A stretch of 64,000 nt of DNA from Gemmiger gallinarum (GTDB lineage: Bacteria; Bacillota; Clostridia; Oscillospirales; Ruminococcaceae), in assembly GCF_014982805.1 (NCBI RefSeq), contig NZ_JADCKC010000001.1, forward strand, positions 1,054,001 to 1,118,000, given 5' to 3'. The notes under the pieces are model-generated. The model was not told the DNA's origin. It did no database searches and was given only the letters and a program-made list of their open reading frames with translations. How positions within the stretch are numbered: the stretch's first letter is position 1; each line of letters begins with the position of its first letter. The position numbers and the translations under genes are program-made. Positions 54,165 to 63,993 of this stretch are shown here, in pieces.

Positions 54165-55182
54165 AGCAGCTGAATTTGAAAAAGCTGGTGCTGCTGAACC
54201 TGCCCTATTTCCTGCTGGGCCTGTTTGCCACCAACCTGGGGGAAGCCTGGCGGCTGGCGACCGGGGCGGACGCTTCGGCCAAAATGCTCTCATTCTTCTC
54301 CACCCTGCCGGTGGCGCTGGGTAGCTGGTGGCCCAGCCTGCACCCGCTGGACCTGGCCGTGGGGATTTGCTGCGGCGCTGGCCTGCGGCTGGCGGTGTAT
54401 CTGAAAGGCAAGAACGCCAAGAAGTACCGCCACAACGTGGAGTATGGTTCGGCCCGTTGGGGCACCCATGAGGATATTGCCCCCTACATCGACCCGGTGT
54501 TCCAGAATAACGTCATTCTGACCCAGACCGAGCGGCTCACCATGTCCAGCCGCCCCAAGAACCCCAAGTATGCCCGCAACAAGAACGTGCTGGTCATTGG
54601 CGGTTCCGGCTCCGGCAAGACCCGCTTCTGGCTCAAGCCGAATTTGATGCAGATGCACAGCTCCTATGTGGTCACGGACCCGAAGGGCACCATCCTGGTG
54701 GAGTGCGGCAAAATGCTTCAGCGGGGCGCGCCCAAGCTGGGCAAGGACGGCAAGCCGGTGAAGGACAAAAACGGCAAAGTCATCTATGAGCCGTACCAGA
54801 TCAAGGTGCTGAACACCATCAACTTCAAGAAGTCCATGCACTATAACCCTTTCAGCTACATTCACAGCGAAAAGGATATTTTGAAGCTGGTGACAACGCT
54901 CATCGCCAATACCAAGGGCGAGGGCAAGGCCGGGGACGATTTCTGGGTCAAGGCCGAGACGCTGCTGTACTGCGCGCTCATCGGCTACATCCACTACGAG
55001 GCCCCGGTGGAGGAACAGAACTTTTCCACACTCATCGAGATGATAAACAGCATGGAGGTCCGGGAGGACGATGAGGAGTTCAAAAATGCCGTTGACCTGA
55101 TGTTTGATGAGCTGAAAGAGCGGGAACCCAACCACTTTGCGGTGCGCCAATATGCCAAATATAAATTGGCCGCAGGAGATGT

Positions 55183-55195
<13 letters not shown>
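54161..55195 (+). pseudogene. VirD4/TraG coupling ATPase, cut by the nested element
   Basis: The first 339 codons of a type IV coupling protein normally of about 600. Two N-terminal membrane helices are followed by Walker A GGSGSGKTRFW and VVTDPKGTILVECG, family motifs. The frame matches up to KYKLAAG, after which the family continues KTAKSIL; here five foreign codons and a TGA follow (stop at 55193-55195). The switch lies at about 55177/55178, where the nested element begins. Walker B and the helicase-like C-terminal part are missing, so the encoded protein cannot be active unless the element excises. Confidence 0.9.
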
Positions 55196-57149
<1,954 letters not shown>

Positions 57150-57176
57150 TAAACCACCACGAAAAGGAGAAGCACC

Positions 57177-57530
57177 ATGAAAAAACTGACCTATACCCGT
57201 TGTGGAGGTTACTACATCCCCGACCTGAAGCTGTCCGAGCAGCCGGAGGCCCCCATCGGCAAGTATGGCCGGATGCGGCAACGCTACCTGAAGGAACACC
57301 GGCCCGGCCTTTACAGCAGCCTGATTTTGAGTGAAAAGCTGTACCCGCACCTGTTGGAGATTGACCGGGCGGCGCGGGAGCGTATGGACACCATGCTGCC
57401 CCGCATGATAGAGGCAGCAGGCATCACCGAAGAACTGAAAGCCCGTGATCCCATGCGCTGGGTGGGGCTGATGAACACGCTGAAAGCACAAGCAGAGGAA
57501 GTCATTTTGACAGAGCTGATTTATCAATAG
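57177..57530 (+). CDS. tnpV: Transposon-encoded protein TnpV
   Basis: A 117-residue protein. YTRCGGYYIPDLKLSEQPEAPIGKYGRMRQRYLKEHRPG at the start is characteristic of TnpV from Tn4451-like mobilizable transposons. Function is unknown; it is usually next to the recombinase, as here (27-base gap). Confidence 0.85.
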   Translation: MKKLTYTRCGGYYIPDLKLSEQPEAPIGKYGRMRQRYLKEHRPGLYSSLILSEKLYPHLLEIDRAARERMDTMLPRMIEAAGITEELKARDPMRWVGLMNTLKAQAEEVILTELIYQ

Positions 57531-57540
57531 TTTTTGCAAG

Positions 57541-57574
57541 CGGAGGCTGCTACTTGCGGCCTCTGTTTGTTTTT
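57541..57574 (+). terminator. Terminator after tnpV
   Basis: CGGAGGCTGC pairs with GCGGCCTCTG (G-U pairs) around TACTT, followed by TTTGTTTTT. Confidence 0.8.
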
Positions 57575-57597
57575 ACGCTTTCGACATATCTCATGCC

Positions 57598-57626
57598 TTG
57601 TATTCTTCGAGCTAATGAAATATAAT
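57598..57626 (+). promoter_or_regulatory. Promoter of the cargo regulatory genes
   Basis: TTGTAT (57598-57603), 17 bases, TATAAT (57621-57626). Confidence 0.7.
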
Positions 57627-57651
57627 GAAAAATGTTGTCGGAGGTATGGAT

Positions 57652-57834
57652 ATGGACTACATGACACTCAAAGAGGCAAGCGAAAAATGGGGCGTTTCGT
57701 CCCGTCAAGTCAACTATTACTGCGTCGATGGGCGTATTCCCGGCGCTGTGAAAATGGCCGGTGTCTGGCTGATCCCAAAAGATGCTGAAAAACCAATAGA
57801 CGGCAGGACGAAAAAAGGCAAGGAGGCTAAGTAG
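57652..57834 (+). CDS. Small MerR/excisionase-like helix-turn-helix protein
   Basis: A 60-residue protein. MTLKEASEKWGVSSRQVNYYCVDGRIPGAVKMAGVWLIP is a winged helix of the excisionase/MerR-like HTH_17 type; the tail is Lys-rich. ATG 57652 is chosen for GGAGG upstream; another ATG is two codons earlier. It is transcribed with the response regulator, whose start follows its stop at once. Likely a DNA-binding regulator or excisionase. Confidence 0.75.
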   Translation: MDYMTLKEASEKWGVSSRQVNYYCVDGRIPGAVKMAGVWLIPKDAEKPIDGRTKKGKEAK

Positions 57835-58506
57835 ATGGCTGTACTTTTAATAGCAGAAGATGAAAAAGATATGCAAAACATTATTGTCGATTTTATGAAA
57901 CAAGGCGGACATTCTTGCATTTTAGCTAATGATGGAGTAGAGGCACTTTCCATTTTGGAGAATAATACGGTTGACCTTATCATTTTAGATATTATGATGC
58001 CACGATTAGATGGATTTACTGTATGTAAATTTGTGCGGAATATATGCGATGTACCCATTATTTTTCTTACTGCCAAAGGCGAGGAAAATGACAAACTCAA
58101 AGGCTATAAATATGGTGCAGATGATTATGTCACCAAACCCTTTAGTCCCAAAATACTGTTAGCCAAAGTCAATGCGTGGTTGCGTCATGCAACTACGGCT
58201 AATTCACATGACATTTTATCTGCGGGAGAAATAATGATATATCAATCGGCTCATACAGTCATTGTGTCTGGTAATGAAGTTGAACTTACTCATAAGGAAT
58301 ACGAACTATTGCATTTGTTCTTGCAGAATAAAAATCAAGTGTTCTCGCGTGAGCAGTTGTTAAACCGTATTTGGGGATTTGACTTTGAGGGAAATACACG
58401 AACTGTCGATTCACACATCAAAACGCTCCGTCAAAAGTTAGGAACCGAAGGGCGTCATATTGTGACACTAATTCGTTCTGGCTATAAGTTTGAGGTAAAA
58501 CCATGA
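57835..58506 (+). CDS. OmpR/VanR-type response regulator
   Basis: A 223-residue regulator. Receiver domain: AEDEKDMQN, phosphoacceptor in LIILDIMMPRLDG, Lys in DDYVTKPFSPKI. Winged-helix domain: LTHKEYELLHLFLQNKNQVFSREQLLNRIWG and RTVDSHIKTLRQKLG. A+T content is far above that of the flanking genes. Overlaps the kinase gene by four bases. With the ABC exporter downstream it forms a sensing/defence unit like those for bacitracin or lantibiotics. Confidence 0.93.
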   Translation: MAVLLIAEDEKDMQNIIVDFMKQGGHSCILANDGVEALSILENNTVDLIILDIMMPRLDGFTVCKFVRNICDVPIIFLTAKGEENDKLKGYKYGADDYVTKPFSPKILLAKVNAWLRHATTANSHDILSAGEIMIYQSAHTVIVSGNEVELTHKEYELLHLFLQNKNQVFSREQLLNRIWGFDFEGNTRTVDSHIKTLRQKLGTEGRHIVTLIRSGYKFEVKP

Positions 58507-59576
58507 GCAATTCATTTAAGTCGGTTGAGAAAAAATACTTTGCTTTCTCAAGAACTATACGGTTTGTTATTACAGTTTTGTATCCTATTATGTTCCTCAT
58601 AACACCGATAGAGTATAAATTCCTGTTGCCTTTTATTTGGCTGCTTTTATTTCTTGGCGGTGAATGGCTGCAAGAGATTTACTTACATCGCATTATTGTG
58701 GTTCCACTGGGGAGCATTACTGATACTGCACAGAAACTTGCAAATCTTGATTTTATGACGGTGTGTGATATTCAGTCTAACGATGAATTAGGCAGTTTAT
58801 CGAATAGCCTAAATACTTTGGCCTCAAATTTACAAAATGCTTTGGACGAATTAAATAAAGCCAACAAACAGTTAAAAAAAGATGTTCAACATGAAAGGAT
58901 ACTGTTAGAGCAACGAAAGGAATTAGTGGATTCTTTATCGCATGAAATGAAAACGCCTCTTGGCTTAATACAGGCTTATACTGAAGGATTAAAAAACGAG
59001 ATAGATAATGATAAGCGCAGAAAGTATATGGATGCCATTCTGGCCGCCACTGAAAGAATGAATTATACAATCATTTCCTTATTAGACTTATCTGCATTAG
59101 AGGCCGGAACCACCGTTCTAATGGAAACTCTTTTTGATTTTGTAGAACTGACAGAGGAAGTAGGCGGACGGCTATTGCTCGATGTTCCTTGTGAAAGGTA
59201 CAGCTTTACTTATGAACTACCAGAGCGGGAAATTATTGTTTATGCAGACCGGCGTAGAATAGAACAGGTACTTGAAAATTTAATTAGTAATGCCAAAAAA
59301 TATGTATGTGAAAACGGAAACATTCATTTAACTGTAAAGCAAGAAAATTCGGCGATCTATTTTTCTGTTTTCAATCAGGGGAACACTATTCCAGAACAGG
59401 AGATTTCCCAAATTTGGTCAAAGTTCTATCGGGGAAAATGGACGGGACAAAGTGGTAACGGTCTTGGCCTCGCCATTGTCTCTCAAATATTGACCATGTA
59501 TCAAGTTCCATTTGGAGCTATCAATCATACTGATGGTGTGGAGTTTTATTTTCAATTTCCGATTGCAAACAAATAA
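58503..59576 (+). CDS. Sensor histidine kinase (HisKA type)
   Basis: A 357-residue kinase. Two adjacent membrane helices (about 17-58) with almost no extracellular loop suggest intramembrane sensing. A HAMP-like segment (VPLGSITDTAQKLANLD) and coiled coil follow, then H-box DSLSHEMKTPLGLIQAYTEG, N-box VLENLISNAKKY and G-box GNGLGLAIVSQIL. Short-loop kinases of this kind often act with ABC exporters against antimicrobial peptides. AT-rich like its neighbours. Confidence 0.92.
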   Translation: MSNSFKSVEKKYFAFSRTIRFVITVLYPIMFLITPIEYKFLLPFIWLLLFLGGEWLQEIYLHRIIVVPLGSITDTAQKLANLDFMTVCDIQSNDELGSLSNSLNTLASNLQNALDELNKANKQLKKDVQHERILLEQRKELVDSLSHEMKTPLGLIQAYTEGLKNEIDNDKRRKYMDAILAATERMNYTIISLLDLSALEAGTTVLMETLFDFVELTEEVGGRLLLDVPCERYSFTYELPEREIIVYADRRRIEQVLENLISNAKKYVCENGNIHLTVKQENSAIYFSVFNQGNTIPEQEISQIWSKFYRGKWTGQSGNGLGLAIVSQILTMYQVPFGAINHTDGVEFYFQFPIANK

Positions 59577-59583
59577 GCCAATC

Positions 59584-59624
59584 AAAGCCTTGCTTTTCTT
59601 TTGGGAGCAGGGCTTTATTATTTT
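59584..59624 (+). terminator. Terminator of the cargo two-component genes
   Basis: AAAGCCTTGCT pairs with AGCAGGGCTTT over 11 positions (one G-U), followed by ATTATTTT. Confidence 0.8.
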
Positions 59625-59666
59625 ACACGGATTTCACATCAAACGCACTTCTATTCCAAGCCGGTA

Positions 59667-59681
59667 GGATACACTGTATCC
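59667..59681. promoter_or_regulatory. Palindrome upstream of the ABC genes
   Basis: GGATACA-C-TGTATCC, a perfect 7-bp inverted repeat 30 bases before the ABC ATPase gene, in a region with only a weak promoter. Candidate operator for the adjacent regulator. Confidence 0.45.
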
Positions 59682-59710
59682 ACTAAATAAACAGGGAAGG
59701 AAGTGTCTTG

Positions 59711-60628
59711 ATGCCGCAATATATTTTGCAAACACAAGAATTGTGTAAAGAATTTGCTCATACCGCTGCGGTCAATCGTGTTAGCATGAATATTCAGCAA
59801 GGCGATATATATGGCTTCATTGGTGAAAATGGGGCAGGAAAAACAACTTTTATGCGTATGGTTGCAGGACTTGCATCACCCACATCTGGCACAATCAGGT
59901 TATTTGGGCAGGAAAACTTACAGGCAGGGCGGCACTATATTGGGTGCACGATTGAAAATCCCGCTCTGTATAAAAATATGACCGCAAGAGAAAATCTTGA
60001 AATTTTCCGTCTCGCTTTCGGTGTAAAAAATGCCAAGAGCACAGATAAAGTCCTATCTCTCATGGGGTTAGCGGACACCGGAAAAAAGCGCGTTGGAGAT
60101 TTTTCTTTAGGTATGAAACAGCGATTGGCGATTGCTGTTGCCCTTTTGGGTGATCCCCAGTTCTTGATTTTGGATGAACCAATTAACGGGTTAGACCCTG
60201 TTGGAATACAAGAGCTGCGCAATTTGTTTGTGCAGTTAAATCGAGAGCAAAATATTACGCTTTTGATTTCAAGTCATATTTTAGGTGAATTATCCAAAAT
60301 TGCAACCAGATATGGAATTATTCACAAAGGTTCTCTTGTTTCAGAATTATCCGCCAATGATTTGATGGATCAATGCCAGCGACACTTGATTATCCGAACT
60401 GACTGTGCTGATAAAGCAGTCAATGTCCTACAAGCACAGTTGGGCATTGCAAAATATAAAATTTTGACGCCATACACAATTTCCCTAAAAGAGTATGTTG
60501 AACAGTCAGAAGTTGTCAATAAGGTTCTGATACAAAATGGCCTCGTGCTTTTTGAGTCAACAATCCATGAGGATAGCTTAGAGGATTACTTCAATTCAAT
60601 TATAGCGGGAGGTGAACAAAATGCCTAA
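59711..60628 (+). CDS. ABC transporter ATP-binding protein (antimicrobial-peptide type)
   Basis: A 305-residue ATPase. Walker A GENGAGKTTFMRMVAG, signature DFSLGMKQRLAIAVALLG, Walker B FLILDEPINGLDP, H-loop SSHILGELSK. The C-terminal 80 residues are a BcrA/LanF-like extension. Partner permease follows, overlapping by eight bases. Likely exports a peptide antibiotic or removes it from the membrane; substrate unproven. ATG 59711 chosen; a TTG one codon earlier is possible. Confidence 0.9.
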   Translation: MPQYILQTQELCKEFAHTAAVNRVSMNIQQGDIYGFIGENGAGKTTFMRMVAGLASPTSGTIRLFGQENLQAGRHYIGCTIENPALYKNMTARENLEIFRLAFGVKNAKSTDKVLSLMGLADTGKKRVGDFSLGMKQRLAIAVALLGDPQFLILDEPINGLDPVGIQELRNLFVQLNREQNITLLISSHILGELSKIATRYGIIHKGSLVSELSANDLMDQCQRHLIIRTDCADKAVNVLQAQLGIAKYKILTPYTISLKEYVEQSEVVNKVLIQNGLVLFESTIHEDSLEDYFNSIIAGGEQNA

Positions 60629-61370
60629 TCTGCTTCGATCCCAGATTTACAAGTTATTTCACAATACAATTTTTTGGGCGGGTGCTGGCTTAACTATATG
60701 CTCCGTGGTGTTTTATGCTGTGTTTGAGAGCATGAAAGCCGAAACAGTTGCCAACGGTATGCCTCTGTTCCAGTATTATAGCATCCTTTTTCAGAATTAT
60801 AGCACAGGACTTCCCATTTTGATTTTTTGTGTGGTGTTTGCTTCGGATGATTTTATGAGTGGTGCAGTTCATTACTATATTTCAAAAGGAATTTCGAGAA
60901 CTCAATATTATTTGTCCAAAACGATAGCCTGCGCTTTTGCGGCTACCCTATATGTTGTAATTGCAGGTATAAGCGGAACCATAATCAGTCAAATACTATG
61001 GCATAATCTTGGTGGCTTACTTCAAATAAATACATTACAACTATTATTTTTCTTCTTTAGCCAAATCATACTTCATACCTCTTATGCGTGCTTTTTGGTA
61101 TTTACCTGTTTCTTATTTAGGAGTAGTGTAACTTCCAGTGTAGTCAATATGTTTTTGCTGATTTTCGGATTTTTCATTGTTCATCGTATTGAGGACGTTA
61201 TCTGGCACAGTTATGTGATCTCCATGTATTGGCCGGTAGCAATGTTCCAACGAGTTCAAGTGATGACGGTGGCTGAATGGTTTCCTGTTGTCGCAGCTAT
61301 TTTTGTAATATACGGAGTGCTGTTGACTTGTATTGGGATTATCATTATGAAAAAACGAGATATAAAATGA
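60621..61370 (+). CDS. ABC-2-type transporter permease
   Basis: A 249-residue protein with six helices, starting MPNLLRSQIYKLFHNTIFWAG and with VFASDDFMSGAVHYYISKGISRTQYYLSK, the typical first cytoplasmic loop of LanE/LanG or BcrB-like permeases. ATG 60621 follows GGGAGGTG at seven bases. Together with the preceding ATPase it forms the exporter of the cargo. AT-rich. Confidence 0.85.
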   Translation: MPNLLRSQIYKLFHNTIFWAGAGLTICSVVFYAVFESMKAETVANGMPLFQYYSILFQNYSTGLPILIFCVVFASDDFMSGAVHYYISKGISRTQYYLSKTIACAFAATLYVVIAGISGTIISQILWHNLGGLLQINTLQLLFFFFSQIILHTSYACFLVFTCFLFRSSVTSSVVNMFLLIFGFFIVHRIEDVIWHSYVISMYWPVAMFQRVQVMTVAEWFPVVAAIFVIYGVLLTCIGIIIMKKRDIK

Positions 61371-61542
61371 ACTATCTGCCGGGCGACGGCAAAAGAAAAA
61401 AAGCCGTCGTTCAGCAGCCCATACCCATGCCATAAACTCAACTTACGGCGGCTTTGAGAAAATCAAGGCCGCCGTTTCTTATGCCCTCGACAAAGGAGTG
61501 ACGACTACACGCTGACACGGCGGCTTTAGGAGGGAGCCGCCC

Positions 61543-61656
61543 ATGAAACACGCTGACCGCCGACAAATTCAGACGATGTTCGCGTTGCCGCCAAAAAAAG
61601 CGCGGCCACCGAACAGGCCCCGTCTAACCGGCGGTGCGAAAATTGTCATTCTGTAA
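61543..61656 (+). CDS. 37-residue basic protein, doubtful
   Basis: Short ORF starting MKHADRRQIQTMF after the strong ribosome site GGAGGGAG; Pro/Lys/Arg-rich, ending GGAKIVIL. The good ribosome site is the main support. It may be a genuine small protein or a remnant. Confidence 0.4.
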   Translation: MKHADRRQIQTMFALPPKKARPPNRPRLTGGAKIVIL

Positions 61657-61741
61657 GTGAATATCGTATTTTTTGCGTCCGAATAGCTTCATGCTGTCCG
61701 GGCGTTTTTCTATGTCAGCCCCGGTGCCGATCCCCGCCGCC

Positions 61742-61773
61742 CCGTTCAGGTTTTCCCGCAAAAATCTGAACGG
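61742..61773 (+). promoter_or_regulatory. Hairpin covering the ribosome site of the first sigma-like gene
   Basis: CCGTTCAG and CTGAACGG (perfect 8 bp, extended by TTTT/AAAA) form a stem whose last two G belong to the ribosome site GGAGG. Folding would hinder translation. Confidence 0.5.
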
Positions 61774-61784
61774 AGGAAAGGCAG

Positions 61785-62198
61785 ATGGAAGTCACCATCA
61801 ATTATAACGGACAAGCTGTGGCCGTGGAGGTCACGCTGGAAGTCTATGAGTTTCTTGACCGGGCCGACCACAAAGCCGAAAACCTGTCCCATGAGCAGCG
61901 GCGGCATTGGGATGGCCGGGAGTTTGACGAATACATAGTTGCCACCGAGGGCGTAGGTATCTACGGCGAAACGCCGGAGGAACACCTTTGCCGCATGGAA
62001 ACGCTGGACGAGCTGATGGCCGTCCTGGACACCTGCACCGAGGCTCAGCGCCGCCGGTTCCTGCTCTATGCCCTGGACGGGCTGACCCTTGCGGAAATCG
62101 GGACAGTGTGCGGCTGCTCCAAAGTATCCGTCTATGAGAGCATTGACGCGGTAAGGAAAAAATTTTTGAAATTCTTTGCGAACTACCCTAACGAATGA
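61785..62198 (+). CDS. Sigma-70 region-4-like protein 1
   Basis: A 137-residue protein. The N-terminal half (VTINYNGQAVAVEVTLEVYEFLDRADHKAENL) is a small beta-alpha domain. The C-terminal part (LDTCTEAQRRRFLLYALDGLTLAEIGTVCGCSKVSVYESIDAVRKKFLKFF) is a sigma-70 region 4 helix-turn-helix. Region 2, needed for core binding and -10 melting, is missing, so alone it would act as a DNA-binding regulator or with another partner. The most divergent of the four in this cluster. Confidence 0.85.
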   Translation: MEVTINYNGQAVAVEVTLEVYEFLDRADHKAENLSHEQRRHWDGREFDEYIVATEGVGIYGETPEEHLCRMETLDELMAVLDTCTEAQRRRFLLYALDGLTLAEIGTVCGCSKVSVYESIDAVRKKFLKFFANYPNE

Positions 62199-62300
62199 CC
62201 CCTTTTCGGGCTACCCAGTGAAAGGGATTGTTTCCCTTATCCCAGCGGGAGGCGGACAGCGGACAAGCTGCCCGCCTCTCCCATTTTCAGGAGGTAGCCT

Positions 62301-62750
62301 ATGAAAACAATCAATCTGCGGTGGGTATATCCCCACTACCGGCACGACGAGTTTGTGGAGGTCAGCGATGAGGTTTGGGAGGTCATGGAGCAGGCCCGGC
62401 GCGAGATGAAGAACTATGAGCGCCGGAAGCTCTACCACCGCGCCTACTACTCTCTGGACGCATATAGCTGGACGGAGAACTACGCGCTGGAGCATGGCAG
62501 ATCGCCGGAGGAAATCGTGATGGAGCGGGAGGAACAGGCCGCCCGCCTGCGCCTGCTGGCCGCCTTACCGGAGGCGCTTTCCCATGCCACCCCCACACAG
62601 GGCCGCCGCATTGTGGCCTACTACATCGCCGGTATCAACCAGCCGGAAATCTCCCGGAGGGATGGCGTACACAGCAGCAAGGTCAGCGTTGCCATCCGGC
62701 GGGGCCTGCGGAATATGCGCCGCTACTATAACGCGCACCCAACCGAGTGA
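62301..62750 (+). CDS. Sigma-70 region-4-like protein 2
   Basis: A 149-residue protein. Begins MKTINLRWVYPHYRHDEFVEVSDEVWEVM, a short N-terminal domain shared with the next two genes, then a middle YHRAYYSLDAYSWTENYALEHG with MEREEQ, and a region-4 helix-turn-helix (ALSHATPTQGRRIVAYYIAGINQPEISRRDGVHSSKVSVAIRRG). No region 2. AGGAGG before the ATG. Confidence 0.85.
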   Translation: MKTINLRWVYPHYRHDEFVEVSDEVWEVMEQARREMKNYERRKLYHRAYYSLDAYSWTENYALEHGRSPEEIVMEREEQAARLRLLAALPEALSHATPTQGRRIVAYYIAGINQPEISRRDGVHSSKVSVAIRRGLRNMRRYYNAHPTE

Positions 62751-62759
62751 GGTGTGCCT

Positions 62760-63221
62760 ATGCAGACCATCAACCTGAAACAGTATTACCCGTTCTGCAC
62801 CGAGGACACCTTTGTGGAAGTGTCCGATGAGATTGTCGAAGCGTTCCTGCTGGATAAGCGGGCCGAGGCCGCCAGAGATCGCAAGATGTACCGCTACAAG
62901 GCGTTTTACTCCCTTGACTGCGATGACGGGATTGAGAAAGCCGCCATCGGCTGGGCGCAGCCGTCGCCGGAAGATGCCCTGATGGAAAAGGAAGAACAGG
63001 CCGAGTACGCGGAACAAATCCGGCGGCTGTATGAAGCCATCTCTCACCTGACGCCCATCCAGGCTCGCCGCCTGCACGCCCGGTATATGCTGGGCATGAA
63101 AATCCGGGAGATTGCCGCAATGGAGGGCGTTCATCCATCGCGGGTAAGCAAGTCCATACAGGGGGCGCTCGAACGGCTGCGCCGGTACTTTGCAAACCGG
63201 AAATGGACAAGCAGCCTATGA
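62760..63221 (+). CDS. Sigma-70 region-4-like protein 3
   Basis: A 153-residue paralog of the preceding gene: MQTINLKQYYPFCTEDTFVEVSDEIVEAF, YKAFYSLDCDDGIEKA, and region 4 ISHLTPIQARRLHARYMLGMKIREIAAMEGVHPSRVSKSIQGALERLRRYF. ATG 62760 is preceded by GAGGTG. It lies nine bases after gene 2 and overlaps gene 4 by four bases. Confidence 0.85.
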   Translation: MQTINLKQYYPFCTEDTFVEVSDEIVEAFLLDKRAEAARDRKMYRYKAFYSLDCDDGIEKAAIGWAQPSPEDALMEKEEQAEYAEQIRRLYEAISHLTPIQARRLHARYMLGMKIREIAAMEGVHPSRVSKSIQGALERLRRYFANRKWTSSL

Positions 63222-63757
63222 AAACCATCAACCTGAAAAAGCATTACTACCCGATTGTCAAAAAGGACACGTTTGTAGAAGTGCCGGACGAGGTGGCGGA
63301 GGCCATTCTGGAAGAAAGCCGCGCTGAGAACGCCAATGACGCCAGGCAGCACTACCACTGCTATTCTCTTGATGCCTCTCCCGGCATGGAAAACTATTTC
63401 CTTTCTCATGTCCTGTCACCAGAGGATATTCTCACCGGGCAGGAAACCGAACGGGAACAGGAAGCCACCCATGCCCTGATGATGGAACGGCTCCGGGAGG
63501 CCCTTTCCACCCTGACACCCCGGCAGGCGAGCTGCCTGCACGCCCGATTTTGGGAGGACAAGCCATTTAAGGAGATTGCCAAGTCCGAAGGCTTCACCAC
63601 ATCAGCCGCCATTGTCACGGTTCGCAACGCCATCATTAAGTTACAGAAATATTTTATCAAACACGGCTGGATGAGCCAGCCCAAGGAGGACGCGATATGC
63701 ACAAAGACATCACCGCCCAAACGAAACCGAAAAAGGACGAGCGCGAAGAAGTCCTGA
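63218..63757 (+). CDS. Sigma-70 region-4-like protein 4
   Basis: A 179-residue paralog: MKTINLKKHYYPIVKKDTFVEVPDEVAEAIL, CYSLDASPGMENYFLSH, region 4 LSTLTPRQASCLHARFWEDKPFKEIAKSEGFTTSAAIVTVRNAIIKLQKYF, then a Lys/Arg-rich tail that overlaps the DUF3847 gene. ATG overlaps the previous stop (ATGA). The N-terminal TINLK-YP-x-DTFVEV-DE pattern is shared by genes 2-4. Confidence 0.85.
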   Translation: MKTINLKKHYYPIVKKDTFVEVPDEVAEAILEESRAENANDARQHYHCYSLDASPGMENYFLSHVLSPEDILTGQETEREQEATHALMMERLREALSTLTPRQASCLHARFWEDKPFKEIAKSEGFTTSAAIVTVRNAIIKLQKYFIKHGWMSQPKEDAICTKTSPPKRNRKRTSAKKS

Positions 63758-63993
63758 AAGAAATCCGGCAGCTTGAGAACCGCCAGAAGATTTTGGAGAA
63801 CAGGCAGCGCAACGAGGAACGCAAGGCCCGCACCCGCCGCCTGATTGAGCGCGGGGCCATTTTGGAGGGCGTTTTCCCTCTGACCCCCGACTTATCCGGC
63901 ATAGAGGTCAAGGCGTTCCTGATTGCCCTGTCCCATCTTCCAGGGGCGGCAGAACTGGCCGCAAAACTGCCAAAATCCGGGGACAAGCCATAA
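63697..63993 (+). CDS. DUF3847-type protein
   Basis: A 98-residue helical protein. REEVLKEIRQLENRQKILENRQRNEERKARTRRLIERGAILEG is a coiled coil with the RRLIERGAILE motif that I associate with DUF3847, found just before MobA-type relaxase genes. AAGGAGG precedes the ATG; it starts inside the last sigma-like gene. It may be an accessory relaxosome protein. Confidence 0.8.
   Translation: MHKDITAQTKPKKDEREEVLKEIRQLENRQKILENRQRNEERKARTRRLIERGAILEGVFPLTPDLSGIEVKAFLIALSHLPGAAELAAKLPKSGDKP

Larger units (their letters stand above)
61371..61784 (+). other. Decayed stretch between cargo and the sigma cluster
   Basis: The G+C content returns to about 57 %. A frame fragment reading GGFEKIKAAVSYALDKG ends in TGA near 61519 without a start, suggesting the tail of a lost gene at the cargo border. 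A 37-codon ORF lies within it, and a ribosome-site hairpin closes it. Confidence 0.45.
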
